DNA from: Paracoccaceae bacterium
Lineage (GTDB): Bacteria; Pseudomonadota; Alphaproteobacteria; Rhodobacterales; Rhodobacteraceae
DNA length: 64,000 nucleotides
Reading direction: 5' to 3'
NCBI GenBank assembly: GCA_024742835.1
Contig: JANSXS010000002.1
Coordinates: forward strand, 1-64,000
A model generated the notes under the pieces. The model was not told where the DNA came from and did not search any database. It worked only from the letters and a program-made list of their open reading frames with translations. A program made the position numbers and the translations under genes. Positions 17,245 to 25,360 of this stretch are shown here, piece after piece (the stretch's first letter is position 1; the number at the start of each line of letters is the position of its first letter).

Positions 17245-20200
17245 ATGGGCGATCGGAACATTACCTTGGAGGATCGGTTCGATCTCATGGCGTCGCCAGT
17301 TCTGCTGAGCGGAACGCAGGCGCTGGTACGCCTTGTGCTGATGCAGGCGGCGCGCGATCGGGCCGCAGGGCTGGATACGGCCGGATACGTGACGGGCTAT
17401 CGCGGCTCGCCCTTGGGGGCGGTTGACATGCAGATGACCCGCGCCGCCCGAGAGCTGTCCGAGGCCCGGATCATCTTTCAGCCCGGCATGAACGAGGATC
17501 TGGCCGCCACCGCGCTTTGGGGGACGCAACAGGCCGAACTGCGCGGCGAGGGGCGTCACGACGGAGTTTTCGGCCTTTGGTACGGCAAAGGTCCGGGCGT
17601 TGACCGCTCCGGCGATGTGATGCGCCATGCCAACATGGCCGGTACATCGCGCCATGGGGGCGTGGTGATGGCCATGGGCGACGACCACACCGGCGAAAGC
17701 TCTACCGTGTGCCATCAATCTGATTTTGCGATGGTCGATGCCCAGATGCCCATCCTGTCGCCGGCCGGCGTACAGGAGATCCTTGATTACGGGCTTTACG
17801 CCTATGCGTTGTCGCGCTTTGCCGGTGTCTGGTGCGGTCTCAAGCTGATGAAAGACACCGTCGAGGTTACCAGCGTTGTCGATGGCGCGTTGGACCGAAT
17901 GCATTTTGTCACGCCCGATTTCGACATGCCCGACAGTGGGTTGAACATCCGGCTTGGCGATCACTGGATCGCGCAGGAAGCGCGGATGATCCAGCACAAG
18001 CGGCTGGCCGCAGAGGCCTTTGCCCATGCAAACCGGATCGACAGGCGGGGTGTGGGCAAGCCGGGCGCAAGGATCGGCTTTGTCGCCGCGGGCAAGAACT
18101 GGCTGGATCTGTGCCATGCGCTGGACCTGTTGGGCATAGATGCGGACGAAGCTGTGCGCCTTGGGCTGACGACCTACAAGATCGGCCAGACCTTTCCGCT
18201 GGACATGAAGGGATTTCATGACTGGGCCGAGGGGCTGGACCTGATTGTCGTGGTCGAGGAAAAGCGCAAGCTGATCGAGGGTCAGATCAAGGAGGCGCTG
18301 TTCGACGACAGGCGCGGGCGGCGCGTCTATGGCTGGCACAAGGGCGGCGCGGGCAGCTTGCACCGACAGGAGCTGTTTCCGGTCGAGATGTCGATCGACC
18401 CGGTGCTGGTGGCGGCGCGTATCGGTCATATCCTGGTGGAAGAAGGGCGCGGCTCGGAGCGCGTCAAGTTCGCCTTGCAAGAACTTGATAAGACAATGGA
18501 TCATGGCGAAGACCCGGATATTGCCTCCCGGCTTCCGTATTTCTGCGCGGGCTGTCCGCATAACGCCTCCACGAAACTGCCCGAGGGCAGCCGCGCCTAT
18601 GCCGGGATCGGCTGTCACATCATGGCGCTGTGGATGGATCGCGAGACATCGGGCTTCACCCATATGGGAGGCGAAGGGGCCAACTGGATCGGGGAGGCAC
18701 CGTTTTCAACCCGCGCGCATGTGTTCCAGAATATCGGCGACGGCACCTATAATCACTCGGGTCTGCTGGCCATTCGGGCCGCCGTCGCGGCGGGTGCGAC
18801 CATGACCTACAAGATTCTTTACAATGACGCTGTGGCGATGACCGGCGGGCAGGGCAACGATGGGGGGCTTGGCCCTGACCGTATCGTGCGCGAATTGCTG
18901 GCCATGGGCGTGCGCGAAGTGGCTGTCGTCTTTGATGAAAAGGAAGAACCGGATCGCGCGGCCTTTCCCGCCGGGATCGGCTGGCATCCAAGGGCAGAGC
19001 TGGAGCAGGTTCAGAAGAAAATTCGCGAGATCAAGGGCGTAACGGCCATAGTTTACGTGCAGACCTGCGCCGCGGAAAAACGCCGCCGCCGCAAGCGCGG
19101 CCAGTTTGCCGACCCCGACCGACGCGTCTTCATCAACCCGGACATCTGTGAGGGGTGTGGCGATTGCGGGGTGCAGTCGAACTGCGTCGCTATCCTGCCG
19201 AAAGAGACGGAGTTCGGGCGCAAGCGCGTCATCGACCAATCCGCCTGCAACAAGGATTACAGGTGCCTGAACGGCTTCTGCCCCTCGTTCGTCACGCTGA
19301 CCGGCGCCAGTCCGCGCAAGGACAGCGGCACTGACCTTGCGTTGCCGGATCTCCCCGCTCCGGATCTGCCGGACATCAACGGCACGCATAACGTGGTGAT
19401 CACCGGCGTTGGGGGGACAGGTGTTGTCACCATCGGCGCGGTGCTGGCGCAGGCGGCACAGATCGACGGCAAGGGCGCGGGCATGATGGAAATGGCCGGC
19501 ATGGCGCAAAAGGGCGGTGCGGTGCATATCCATTGCCGTCTGGCCCACCGCCCCGAGGATATCCGCGCCATTCGCGTGGCCGCCGGCGAAGCGGACCTGT
19601 TGATCGGGGGGGATCTGGTGGTCAGCGCGGGGGGCAAGACGCTTGGCTTGCTGCGACCGGGCCGCACCGGCGCCGTGGTCAACAGCCACGAAACGATGAC
19701 CGGTGATTTCACTCGCGATACTGAATTCCGGATTCCCGGCAAGGATTTGTCCGGCGCTCTTGGCCAGCGTATCGGCGGCGCTTTGCGGCTTTTCGATGCT
19801 TCGGAACTGGCGCGGTCGACGATGGGGGATGCGATCTATGCCAATATGATCTTGCTGGGTGCGGCGTGGCAGGGCGGCTTGCTGCCTTTGCGACGCGCGG
19901 CCCTGACCGAGGCAATCACGCTGAACGGTGCCGCTGTGACGCAGAATCTGCGCGCGTTCGAGATCGGGCGGTGGGCTACGGTCTGTCCGCAACAGGCGCA
20001 GGCGCAGATTGCCGGAGATGCGGCGTACGAACCGCTGACAGACGCGGCCCGGATCGCGCTGCGCGCCGAGCATCTGGCCGCGTATCAGGGCAAGCGACTG
20101 GCCCGGCGCTATACCAGGATGCTGAACGGGATCGAGGACGACGCGCTGCGTCTGGCAGTGGCCAAGGGGTACCACAAGCTATTGAGCTACAAGGACGAAT

Positions 20201-20664
20201 ACGAGGTCGCGCGTCTGCATTTACAAACCGCCGACAAGGCGCTGGATGCATTTGACGGGGAGTTCGGAATGCAATTCCACCTTGCGCCGCCGCTTTTGGC
20301 GCGAAAAGGCCCGGATGGCCGCCCGCAAAAGCGCGCTTTCGGGGCGTGGATCTTGCGCCCGCTGCGGGTGCTGGCGCGGTTGCGGTTCCTGCGGGGCACG
20401 CCCTTCGATCCGTTCGGCTACACCGCCGAGCGGCGGATGGAGCGCGCTTTGATCCGCGACTATGAACGCGACATGGGCGCGCTTTTGCCGAAGGTCGACG
20501 CCGATACGCGTGACGCGATTCTGGAACTGGCGGAATTGCCGCTGGCGATCCGTGGGTTCGGGCCGGTCAAGGCTGCGAATGCCGAAAAAGCGGCGGCAAA
20601 GCGCAAACAGTTGCGCGAGGTCATCCGCGCGGGCGGGGTGCCTTTGGGGCAGGCCGCTGAATAG
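17245..20664 (+). CDS. Indolepyruvate ferredoxin oxidoreductase, fused alpha and gamma subunits
   Basis: 1139 residues, the single-chain form that joins the subunits separate in archaeal IorAB. It decarboxylates aryl-pyruvates from aromatic amino acid transamination to aryl-acetyl-CoA, reducing ferredoxin. The order is a pyrimidine-binding domain (GYRGSPLGAVD near residue 50), a TPP-binding core (CAGCPHN, MGGEGANWIGEAPF and NIGDGTYNHSG), a ferredoxin-like segment with cysteines (CEGCGDCGVQSNC and CNKDYRCLNGFC) and the gamma domain (GVGGTGVVTIGAVLAQAAQ). ATG 17245 is the first suitable start. No ferredoxin or aromatic aminotransferase gene adjoins it. Confidence 0.92.
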   Translation: MGDRNITLEDRFDLMASPVLLSGTQALVRLVLMQAARDRAAGLDTAGYVTGYRGSPLGAVDMQMTRAARELSEARIIFQPGMNEDLAATALWGTQQAELRGEGRHDGVFGLWYGKGPGVDRSGDVMRHANMAGTSRHGGVVMAMGDDHTGESSTVCHQSDFAMVDAQMPILSPAGVQEILDYGLYAYALSRFAGVWCGLKLMKDTVEVTSVVDGALDRMHFVTPDFDMPDSGLNIRLGDHWIAQEARMIQHKRLAAEAFAHANRIDRRGVGKPGARIGFVAAGKNWLDLCHALDLLGIDADEAVRLGLTTYKIGQTFPLDMKGFHDWAEGLDLIVVVEEKRKLIEGQIKEALFDDRRGRRVYGWHKGGAGSLHRQELFPVEMSIDPVLVAARIGHILVEEGRGSERVKFALQELDKTMDHGEDPDIASRLPYFCAGCPHNASTKLPEGSRAYAGIGCHIMALWMDRETSGFTHMGGEGANWIGEAPFSTRAHVFQNIGDGTYNHSGLLAIRAAVAAGATMTYKILYNDAVAMTGGQGNDGGLGPDRIVRELLAMGVREVAVVFDEKEEPDRAAFPAGIGWHPRAELEQVQKKIREIKGVTAIVYVQTCAAEKRRRRKRGQFADPDRRVFINPDICEGCGDCGVQSNCVAILPKETEFGRKRVIDQSACNKDYRCLNGFCPSFVTLTGASPRKDSGTDLALPDLPAPDLPDINGTHNVVITGVGGTGVVTIGAVLAQAAQIDGKGAGMMEMAGMAQKGGAVHIHCRLAHRPEDIRAIRVAAGEADLLIGGDLVVSAGGKTLGLLRPGRTGAVVNSHETMTGDFTRDTEFRIPGKDLSGALGQRIGGALRLFDASELARSTMGDAIYANMILLGAAWQGGLLPLRRAALTEAITLNGAAVTQNLRAFEIGRWATVCPQQAQAQIAGDAAYEPLTDAARIALRAEHLAAYQGKRLARRYTRMLNGIEDDALRLAVAKGYHKLLSYKDEYEVARLHLQTADKALDAFDGEFGMQFHLAPPLLARKGPDGRPQKRAFGAWILRPLRVLARLRFLRGTPFDPFGYTAERRMERALIRDYERDMGALLPKVDADTRDAILELAELPLAIRGFGPVKAANAEKAAAKRKQLREVIRAGGVPLGQAAE

Positions 20665-20757
20665 AACGGCGGCTGTCATCGAAATTTCACGTGATCCATC
20701 CAGATTTGTCGTAGACATGTCGAACTTACGCGAATCGTAACAGCGGAACTGACAAAG

Positions 20758-21621
20758 ATGGGCCATGATCGGCAGATTGCCCGTGACATCAGCTATGCCC
20801 ATTCCGCTCAGACACGCGGTGGCAGGGCGATTATCCGGACCATGGAAACGCTTGGCGGGCGCATGGGCCTGATCAAGCGTGCGGCGGGCTATGAGGCCGA
20901 GGTCGCGGCGGGCCGCGATTTCTGGCAGGTCATAACAGAGCGATACGGCCTGTCGCTTGAGATCGTGCGGGGCAGTCTTGACAGCATCCCGCGCAACGGT
21001 CCGCTGATCGTGATCGCCAACCACCCTTACGGCATTCTGGACGGAATGATGATGGGCCACATCCTGTCCCATACGCGTGGGGACTTCCGCATTCTTGCGA
21101 ATTCGGTGTTCAACAAGGCCGAGGACATCAACCGGATCATTCTCCCCATCAGTTTTGACGACACCAGGGAGGCGCTTGCGCTCAACCTCAACACCCGCAA
21201 GACCGCGCTTAGCTATCTTGCCGACGGGGGCGCTATCGGCATCTTTCCGGGCGGCGCGGTCAGCACGGCGGCCAAACCCTTTGCGCAACCGATGGATCCG
21301 AACTGGCGGGGCTTCACGGCGCGGATGATTGCCAAATCGGGGGCCACGGTCGTACCGATCTTTTTCGAGGGGCATAACAGCCGCGTGTTTCAGGTGGCCA
21401 GCCATGTGCATGTGACCCTGCGCATGGGGCTTTTGATCAAGGAATTCGGCAAGCGCGTGGACACGCCCGTGCGCGCCGTCATTGGCCAGCCCATCGACCG
21501 CGACGCGCTTGCGGCGCGGGCCAGCGATACGAAATCCCTCATGGCGTTCCTGCGTCACAAGACGTATGAGCTTAGCACACGCCCGGTGAATCCGAACGTG
21601 GTTGGCTTTGAATTCGAATAG
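20758..21621 (+). CDS. PlsC-type 1-acyl-glycerol-3-phosphate / lysophospholipid acyltransferase family protein
   Basis: 287 residues. The acyltransferase block I is IVIANHPYGILDGMMMG (NHX4D), and block III resembles IGIFPGGAVSTA. Such enzymes move acyl chains onto lysophospholipids or, in related families, onto ornithine lipids at the cytoplasmic face of the membrane. No clear membrane helix is present, so it is likely peripheral. It lies 93 bases after the oxidoreductase and 24 bases before murI in the same direction. The acceptor cannot be named from sequence. Confidence 0.85.
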   Translation: MGHDRQIARDISYAHSAQTRGGRAIIRTMETLGGRMGLIKRAAGYEAEVAAGRDFWQVITERYGLSLEIVRGSLDSIPRNGPLIVIANHPYGILDGMMMGHILSHTRGDFRILANSVFNKAEDINRIILPISFDDTREALALNLNTRKTALSYLADGGAIGIFPGGAVSTAAKPFAQPMDPNWRGFTARMIAKSGATVVPIFFEGHNSRVFQVASHVHVTLRMGLLIKEFGKRVDTPVRAVIGQPIDRDALAARASDTKSLMAFLRHKTYELSTRPVNPNVVGFEFE

Positions 21622-21645
21622 GGACGCGCGCCGCGCGGAACGATC

Positions 21646-22461
21646 ATGGCGGTGGGACTTTTCGACAGCGGGCTAGGTGGCCTGACGGTACTGGACGCGG
21701 TGGAAAAACGGCTGCCGGATTTACCGATTGTTTATCTGGGCGACAATGCACACGCGCCCTATGGGGTGCGCGACGCCGAAGACATTTACCAATTGACCAA
21801 GGCTCACGTGACCCGGCTTTGGCAGGACGAGGGATGCAACCTTGTCATCCTGGCCTGCAACACCGCCTCTGCCGCCGCGCTGCGCCGTATGCAGGAGGCC
21901 GGCGTGCCAAAGGGCAAGCGCGTGCTGGGGGTCTTCGTGCCGCTGATCGAGGCGCTGACGGAACGCCAATGGGGGGACAATTCTCCGCCACGCGAGGTCG
22001 CGCTCAAACATGCCGCGCTGTTCGCCACGCCTGCTACGGTATCAAGCCGCGCCTTTCAGCGGGAATTGGCGTTTCGCGCCATCGGCGTGGATGTCGAGGC
22101 GCAGGCCTGCGGCGGGGTGGTGGATGCGATCGAGGATGGTGACATGATCCTGGCCGAGGCATTGGTCCGCAGCCATGTAGATGCGCTCAGACGCAAGATG
22201 CCGACCCCCGAGGCCGCCGTTCTGGGCTGCACCCATTATCCGCTGCTGGAGCATGTGTTCCAAGTGGCTCTTGGGCCGGATGTACAGGTGTTCTCGCAAC
22301 CGCGCCTTGTTGCGGCCAGCCTTGCGGATTACCTGGCCCGCCACCCCGAAATGGTGGGAGAGGGGCAGGGAACCCGCTTTTTGACAACCGGCGATCCCAA
22401 GCGCGTCTCGGACCGTGCCACTCAATTCCTACGCCGACAGATCACCTTTACCGCGGCCTGA
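21646..22461 (+). CDS. murI: Glutamate racemase
   Basis: 271 residues. It interconverts L- and D-glutamate for peptidoglycan. The two catalytic cysteines are Cys71 (ACNTASA) and Cys195 (LGCTHYPLL); the N-terminus [16 protein letters not shown] is the family signature. ATG 21646 is 24 bases after the acyltransferase stop. The protein is of normal length with all key residues. Confidence 0.96.
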   Translation: MAVGLFDSGLGGLTVLDAVEKRLPDLPIVYLGDNAHAPYGVRDAEDIYQLTKAHVTRLWQDEGCNLVILACNTASAAALRRMQEAGVPKGKRVLGVFVPLIEALTERQWGDNSPPREVALKHAALFATPATVSSRAFQRELAFRAIGVDVEAQACGGVVDAIEDGDMILAEALVRSHVDALRRKMPTPEAAVLGCTHYPLLEHVFQVALGPDVQVFSQPRLVAASLADYLARHPEMVGEGQGTRFLTTGDPKRVSDRATQFLRRQITFTAA

Positions 22462-22526
22462 CCAGCACGTGGTTGCGGTGGCACGGGATTTTTCCTAAAG
22501 CCTGTTCGACACAGAAAAGAGGGCCC

Positions 22527-23555
22527 ATGACCCACAAGATCGCCATTCTCGGCGCGTCGGGCTATACCGGCGCGGAACTTGTTCGCCTCATTGCCACGCA
22601 TCCGGGGATGGAGGTCGTCGCGCTGTCCGCCAATTCCAAGGCCGGGCAAAGCATGGCACAGGCGTTTCCGCATCTACGGCATCTTGACCTGCCCCGGCTG
22701 GTGACCATCGACCAGATCAATTTCGCGGATGTGGATCTTTGTTTTTGCGCCCTGCCGCACAAGACCAGCCAGGAGGTGATTTCGAGCCTGCCGCAGGATC
22801 TGCGCATTGTCGACCTGTCCGCTGATTTTCGCCTCCGCGACCCTGCGGCTTATGAAAAATGGTACGGCAATCCACATGCCGCGCCCACGCTGCAAAAAGA
22901 GGCGGTGTACGGACTGACAGAGTTTTACCGCGAGGAGATCCGCGCGGCCCGTTTGGTGGCTGGGACCGGCTGCAATGCCGCCACGGGACAATATCTCCTG
23001 CGCCCGTTGATCACGGCCCGGCTGATCGACCTTGATAATATCATTCTCGATCTCAAATGCGGCGTGTCCGGCGCGGGCCGCAGTCTCAAGGAAAACCTGC
23101 TGCATGCCGAACTGTCCGAGGGCTATCACGCTTATGCCGTCGGCGGCGCGCATCGGCATCTGGGTGAATTCGATCAGGAGTTTTCCGCGCTTGCGGGGCG
23201 TGATGTACACATCCAGTTCACGCCGCATCTTGTGCCGGCCAATCGCGGCATCCTGGCAACGGGCTATGTTCAGGGCAACGCAGACGCGATCCATGATGCG
23301 CTTCACGACGCGTATGAAGACGAGCCGTTCCTGCACGTTCTGCCGATGGGTGAAACTCCCAGCACGCGGCATGTGCGCGGCAGTAATTTCTGCCATGTCG
23401 GCGTGGTGGCCGACCGTGTGGCAGGTCGCGCCATCGTTGTGGCTGCGCTCGACAATCTGACCAAGGGGTCGAGCGGTCAAGCCTTGCAAAATGCGAATCT
23501 GATGTTAAATGCAAACGAGACCGAGGGCTTGATGCTGGCCCCTGTCTTTCCGTGA
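22527..23555 (+). CDS. argC: N-acetyl-gamma-glutamyl-phosphate reductase
   Basis: 342 residues. It catalyses the NADPH-dependent step from N-acetylglutamyl phosphate to the semialdehyde in arginine synthesis. The Rossmann motif [15 protein letters not shown] is at the N-terminus; Cys149 is the nucleophile and the histidine of GGAHRH is downstream. The active-site context is GTGCNAAT in place of the common PGCYPT, so it belongs to a divergent ArgC branch. ATG 22527 (MTHKIAILG) is preferred over the frame opening at 22473. ccmE follows after 27 bases. Confidence 0.92.
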   Translation: MTHKIAILGASGYTGAELVRLIATHPGMEVVALSANSKAGQSMAQAFPHLRHLDLPRLVTIDQINFADVDLCFCALPHKTSQEVISSLPQDLRIVDLSADFRLRDPAAYEKWYGNPHAAPTLQKEAVYGLTEFYREEIRAARLVAGTGCNAATGQYLLRPLITARLIDLDNIILDLKCGVSGAGRSLKENLLHAELSEGYHAYAVGGAHRHLGEFDQEFSALAGRDVHIQFTPHLVPANRGILATGYVQGNADAIHDALHDAYEDEPFLHVLPMGETPSTRHVRGSNFCHVGVVADRVAGRAIVVAALDNLTKGSSGQALQNANLMLNANETEGLMLAPVFP

Positions 23556-23582
23556 CCAAAGGATTGAAAGGGTGTCAGGCCG

Positions 23583-24029
23583 ATGAAATCACTCAAGAAA
23601 AAACGCCGCATTCAGATTGTTGCAGTGGCCTCTGTGGCGCTTGTGATCTCTACGGCGCTGGTCGGCTACGCGATGCGCGACGGCATAAATTTCTTCCGGT
23701 CGCCCAGCCAGATCATGGCAGAACCGCCCGAGCCGACGGAAATGTTCCGGATCGGCGGCCTGGTCGAAGAAGGGTCGCTGAAGCGCGGACAGGGCGAGAC
23801 CATCCATTTTCGCGTGACAGATGGCGGCGCTTCTGTGCCAGTCACCTATAAGGGCGTCCTGCCTGATCTGTTCGAGGAAAATCAGGGCATGGTGGGGACC
23901 GGGATCTATGATGGCGGTACTTTCCGCGCCACGGAAATCTTGGCCAAACATGACGAGCAATACATGCCCAGGGAAGTTGTCGATGCCTTGAAAGAGCAGG
24001 GTGTCTACAAAGAGCCGAGCGGTAGTTAA
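23583..24029 (+). CDS. ccmE: Cytochrome c maturation heme chaperone CcmE
   Basis: 148 residues. One N-terminal membrane helix (about 10-28) anchors a periplasmic OB-fold. The heme-binding HXXXY motif is His123-Tyr127 (AKHDEQYMP), where heme is covalently held before transfer to CcmF/H. It starts 27 bases after argC. The rest of the System I genes in the window, ccmF and ccmH, follow after an inserted endolysin-holin pair. Confidence 0.96.
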   Translation: MKSLKKKRRIQIVAVASVALVISTALVGYAMRDGINFFRSPSQIMAEPPEPTEMFRIGGLVEEGSLKRGQGETIHFRVTDGGASVPVTYKGVLPDLFEENQGMVGTGIYDGGTFRATEILAKHDEQYMPREVVDALKEQGVYKEPSGS

Positions 24030-24042
24030 GCAAACGGTTAAC
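24026..24042 (+). promoter_or_regulatory. CtrA-like double half-site (one base off spacing)
   Basis: TTAA at 24026-24029 and TTAAC at 24038-24042, separated by eight bases, sit about 50 bases upstream of the endolysin ATG and overlap the end of ccmE. The CtrA consensus is TTAA-N7-TTAAC, so the spacing is one base too long. CtrA controls GTA lysis genes in Rhodobacter capsulatus, which makes the site of interest, but the fit is imperfect. Confidence 0.25.
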
Positions 24043-24092
24043 CTTTCTTGCCCAATCCTTTGCGCACCGAAATGGCGCGAAAGGTGGGCAAG

Positions 24093-24704
24093 ATGCAAAG
24101 CGTTTCACAGATTGCAAAAGAGATCGTCGCCCGCGAGGGCGGCTATGTGAACGACCCGGACGATCCCGGCGGGGCCACTAAATTTGGCGTGACCATTCAT
24201 ACAATGCGGCGGCTTGGGTTGGACCTTGACGAAGATGGCCGGGTGGGCGTTTCGGATGTCAAGGCGCTCAGCCCGTTTCAGGCCGAAGCCATCTTTATCG
24301 AACATTATTTTGAACGTCCCGGTATCGGCGCATTGCCTGCGCCGCTACAGGCCAGTGTTTTCGACATGTATGTGAATGCGGGCGCGCGCGCCGTAATCCT
24401 GTTGCAGCAGGTGTTGCAAAGCTTTGGCCAGACCGTTGCGGCGGATGGCGTGATCGGCCCGCAGACACTGGCGGCGGCGCGCGCCGCCTTCGATCTGGCG
24501 CCGGATCATCTGAGCGACGCGTATGGAATCGCCCGGCGTAACTATTATTTACGTCTTGCGGATCGGCGCCCGACGCTGCGAAAGTTCGCGCGTAGCCGTG
24601 CGGGTGGGAAAGGCGGCTGGATCAGGCGGGCCGAAGAATTCATTTCGCCTCGCTTTCATCTGAGCGCCGATGACTTTGAAGACCGGGTGGCATCATGGGG
24701 CTGA
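24093..24704 (+). CDS. GH108-type N-acetylmuramidase (holin-associated endolysin)
   Basis: 203 residues. The N-terminal half is a glycoside hydrolase 108 domain with catalytic Glu15 in REGGYVNDP and the typical PGGATKFGVT; the C-terminal half has the peptidoglycan-binding-like GVIGPQTLAA and the RRNYYLRLA stretch. It cleaves the glycan strand of peptidoglycan once it reaches the periplasm. The frame opens at 24048, but ATG 24093 (MQSVSQIAKE) with AGGTGG upstream fits better. It overlaps the holin gene by ten bases. Orthologous pairs in R. capsulatus release gene transfer agents; that role here is inferred. Confidence 0.88.
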   Translation: MQSVSQIAKEIVAREGGYVNDPDDPGGATKFGVTIHTMRRLGLDLDEDGRVGVSDVKALSPFQAEAIFIEHYFERPGIGALPAPLQASVFDMYVNAGARAVILLQQVLQSFGQTVAADGVIGPQTLAAARAAFDLAPDHLSDAYGIARRNYYLRLADRRPTLRKFARSRAGGKGGWIRRAEEFISPRFHLSADDFEDRVASWG

Positions 24705-25252
24705 TAGAACGCGTCCTGTCGGTTTTGTTCGGTGGCGGGCGCAATGCGCTTGCCGAAACCGCAGAGGTGTTTCGCGTCAATGCCGACAATGCAGATGCCC
24801 GCGCTGCCGATCTTCAAGGCGCTGCGCTGGAACAACTGGCCGCGGAATTTTCGCGCGAGCGCAAAGGGTGGTATGATCGCCTGATCGACGGGCTCAATCG
24901 CATCCCGCGCCCGGCCATGGCGCTTGGCACGCTGGCACTGTTCGTGACGGCGATGGTCGACCCGGTATGGTTTTCCGAACGGATGCAGGGAATCAGCCTC
25001 GTGCCAGAGCCATTATGGTGGCTCTTGGGGGCGATCGTCAGTTTCTACTTTGGCGCGCGCCATCAGGCCAAAGGGCAGGAATTCCAGCGTTCCATCGCCG
25101 TGACCATGGCTCGCACTCCGCAAGTGGTGGACAATATCGACACTTTGCGCGCGCTTGATGCCGGAGCGTGGGATCAGGCTGCGCGCTTGGCGCAACAAGA
25201 TCCGCAAGATGACAATCCGGCCCTGATGGAATGGCGCGAACGTCACGGATAG
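24695..25252 (+). CDS. Holin family protein (3TM type)
   Basis: 185 residues. Two clear membrane segments (about 73-93, AMALGTLALFVTAMVDPVW; and 105-121, PLWWLLGAIVSFYFGA) follow a long amphipathic N-terminus that contains GLIERVLSVLFGG; a charged tail follows. The pattern and the overlap with a muramidase gene identify the holin partner that lets the endolysin reach the wall. Start ATG 24695 lies inside the endolysin frame. It is followed 108 bases later by ccmF on the same strand. Confidence 0.85.
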   Translation: MGLIERVLSVLFGGGRNALAETAEVFRVNADNADARAADLQGAALEQLAAEFSRERKGWYDRLIDGLNRIPRPAMALGTLALFVTAMVDPVWFSERMQGISLVPEPLWWLLGAIVSFYFGARHQAKGQEFQRSIAVTMARTPQVVDNIDTLRALDAGAWDQAARLAQQDPQDDNPALMEWRERHG

Positions 25253-25360
25253 CGTCACGATCAGGCAGGCATTCGGTCAACGCCGACCCCGCGACAATGT
25301 GATCCGATGCCGTGTCCGAATCCTTTTGGAGGACGCGGCATGGCGGGGTATACATAGGGC

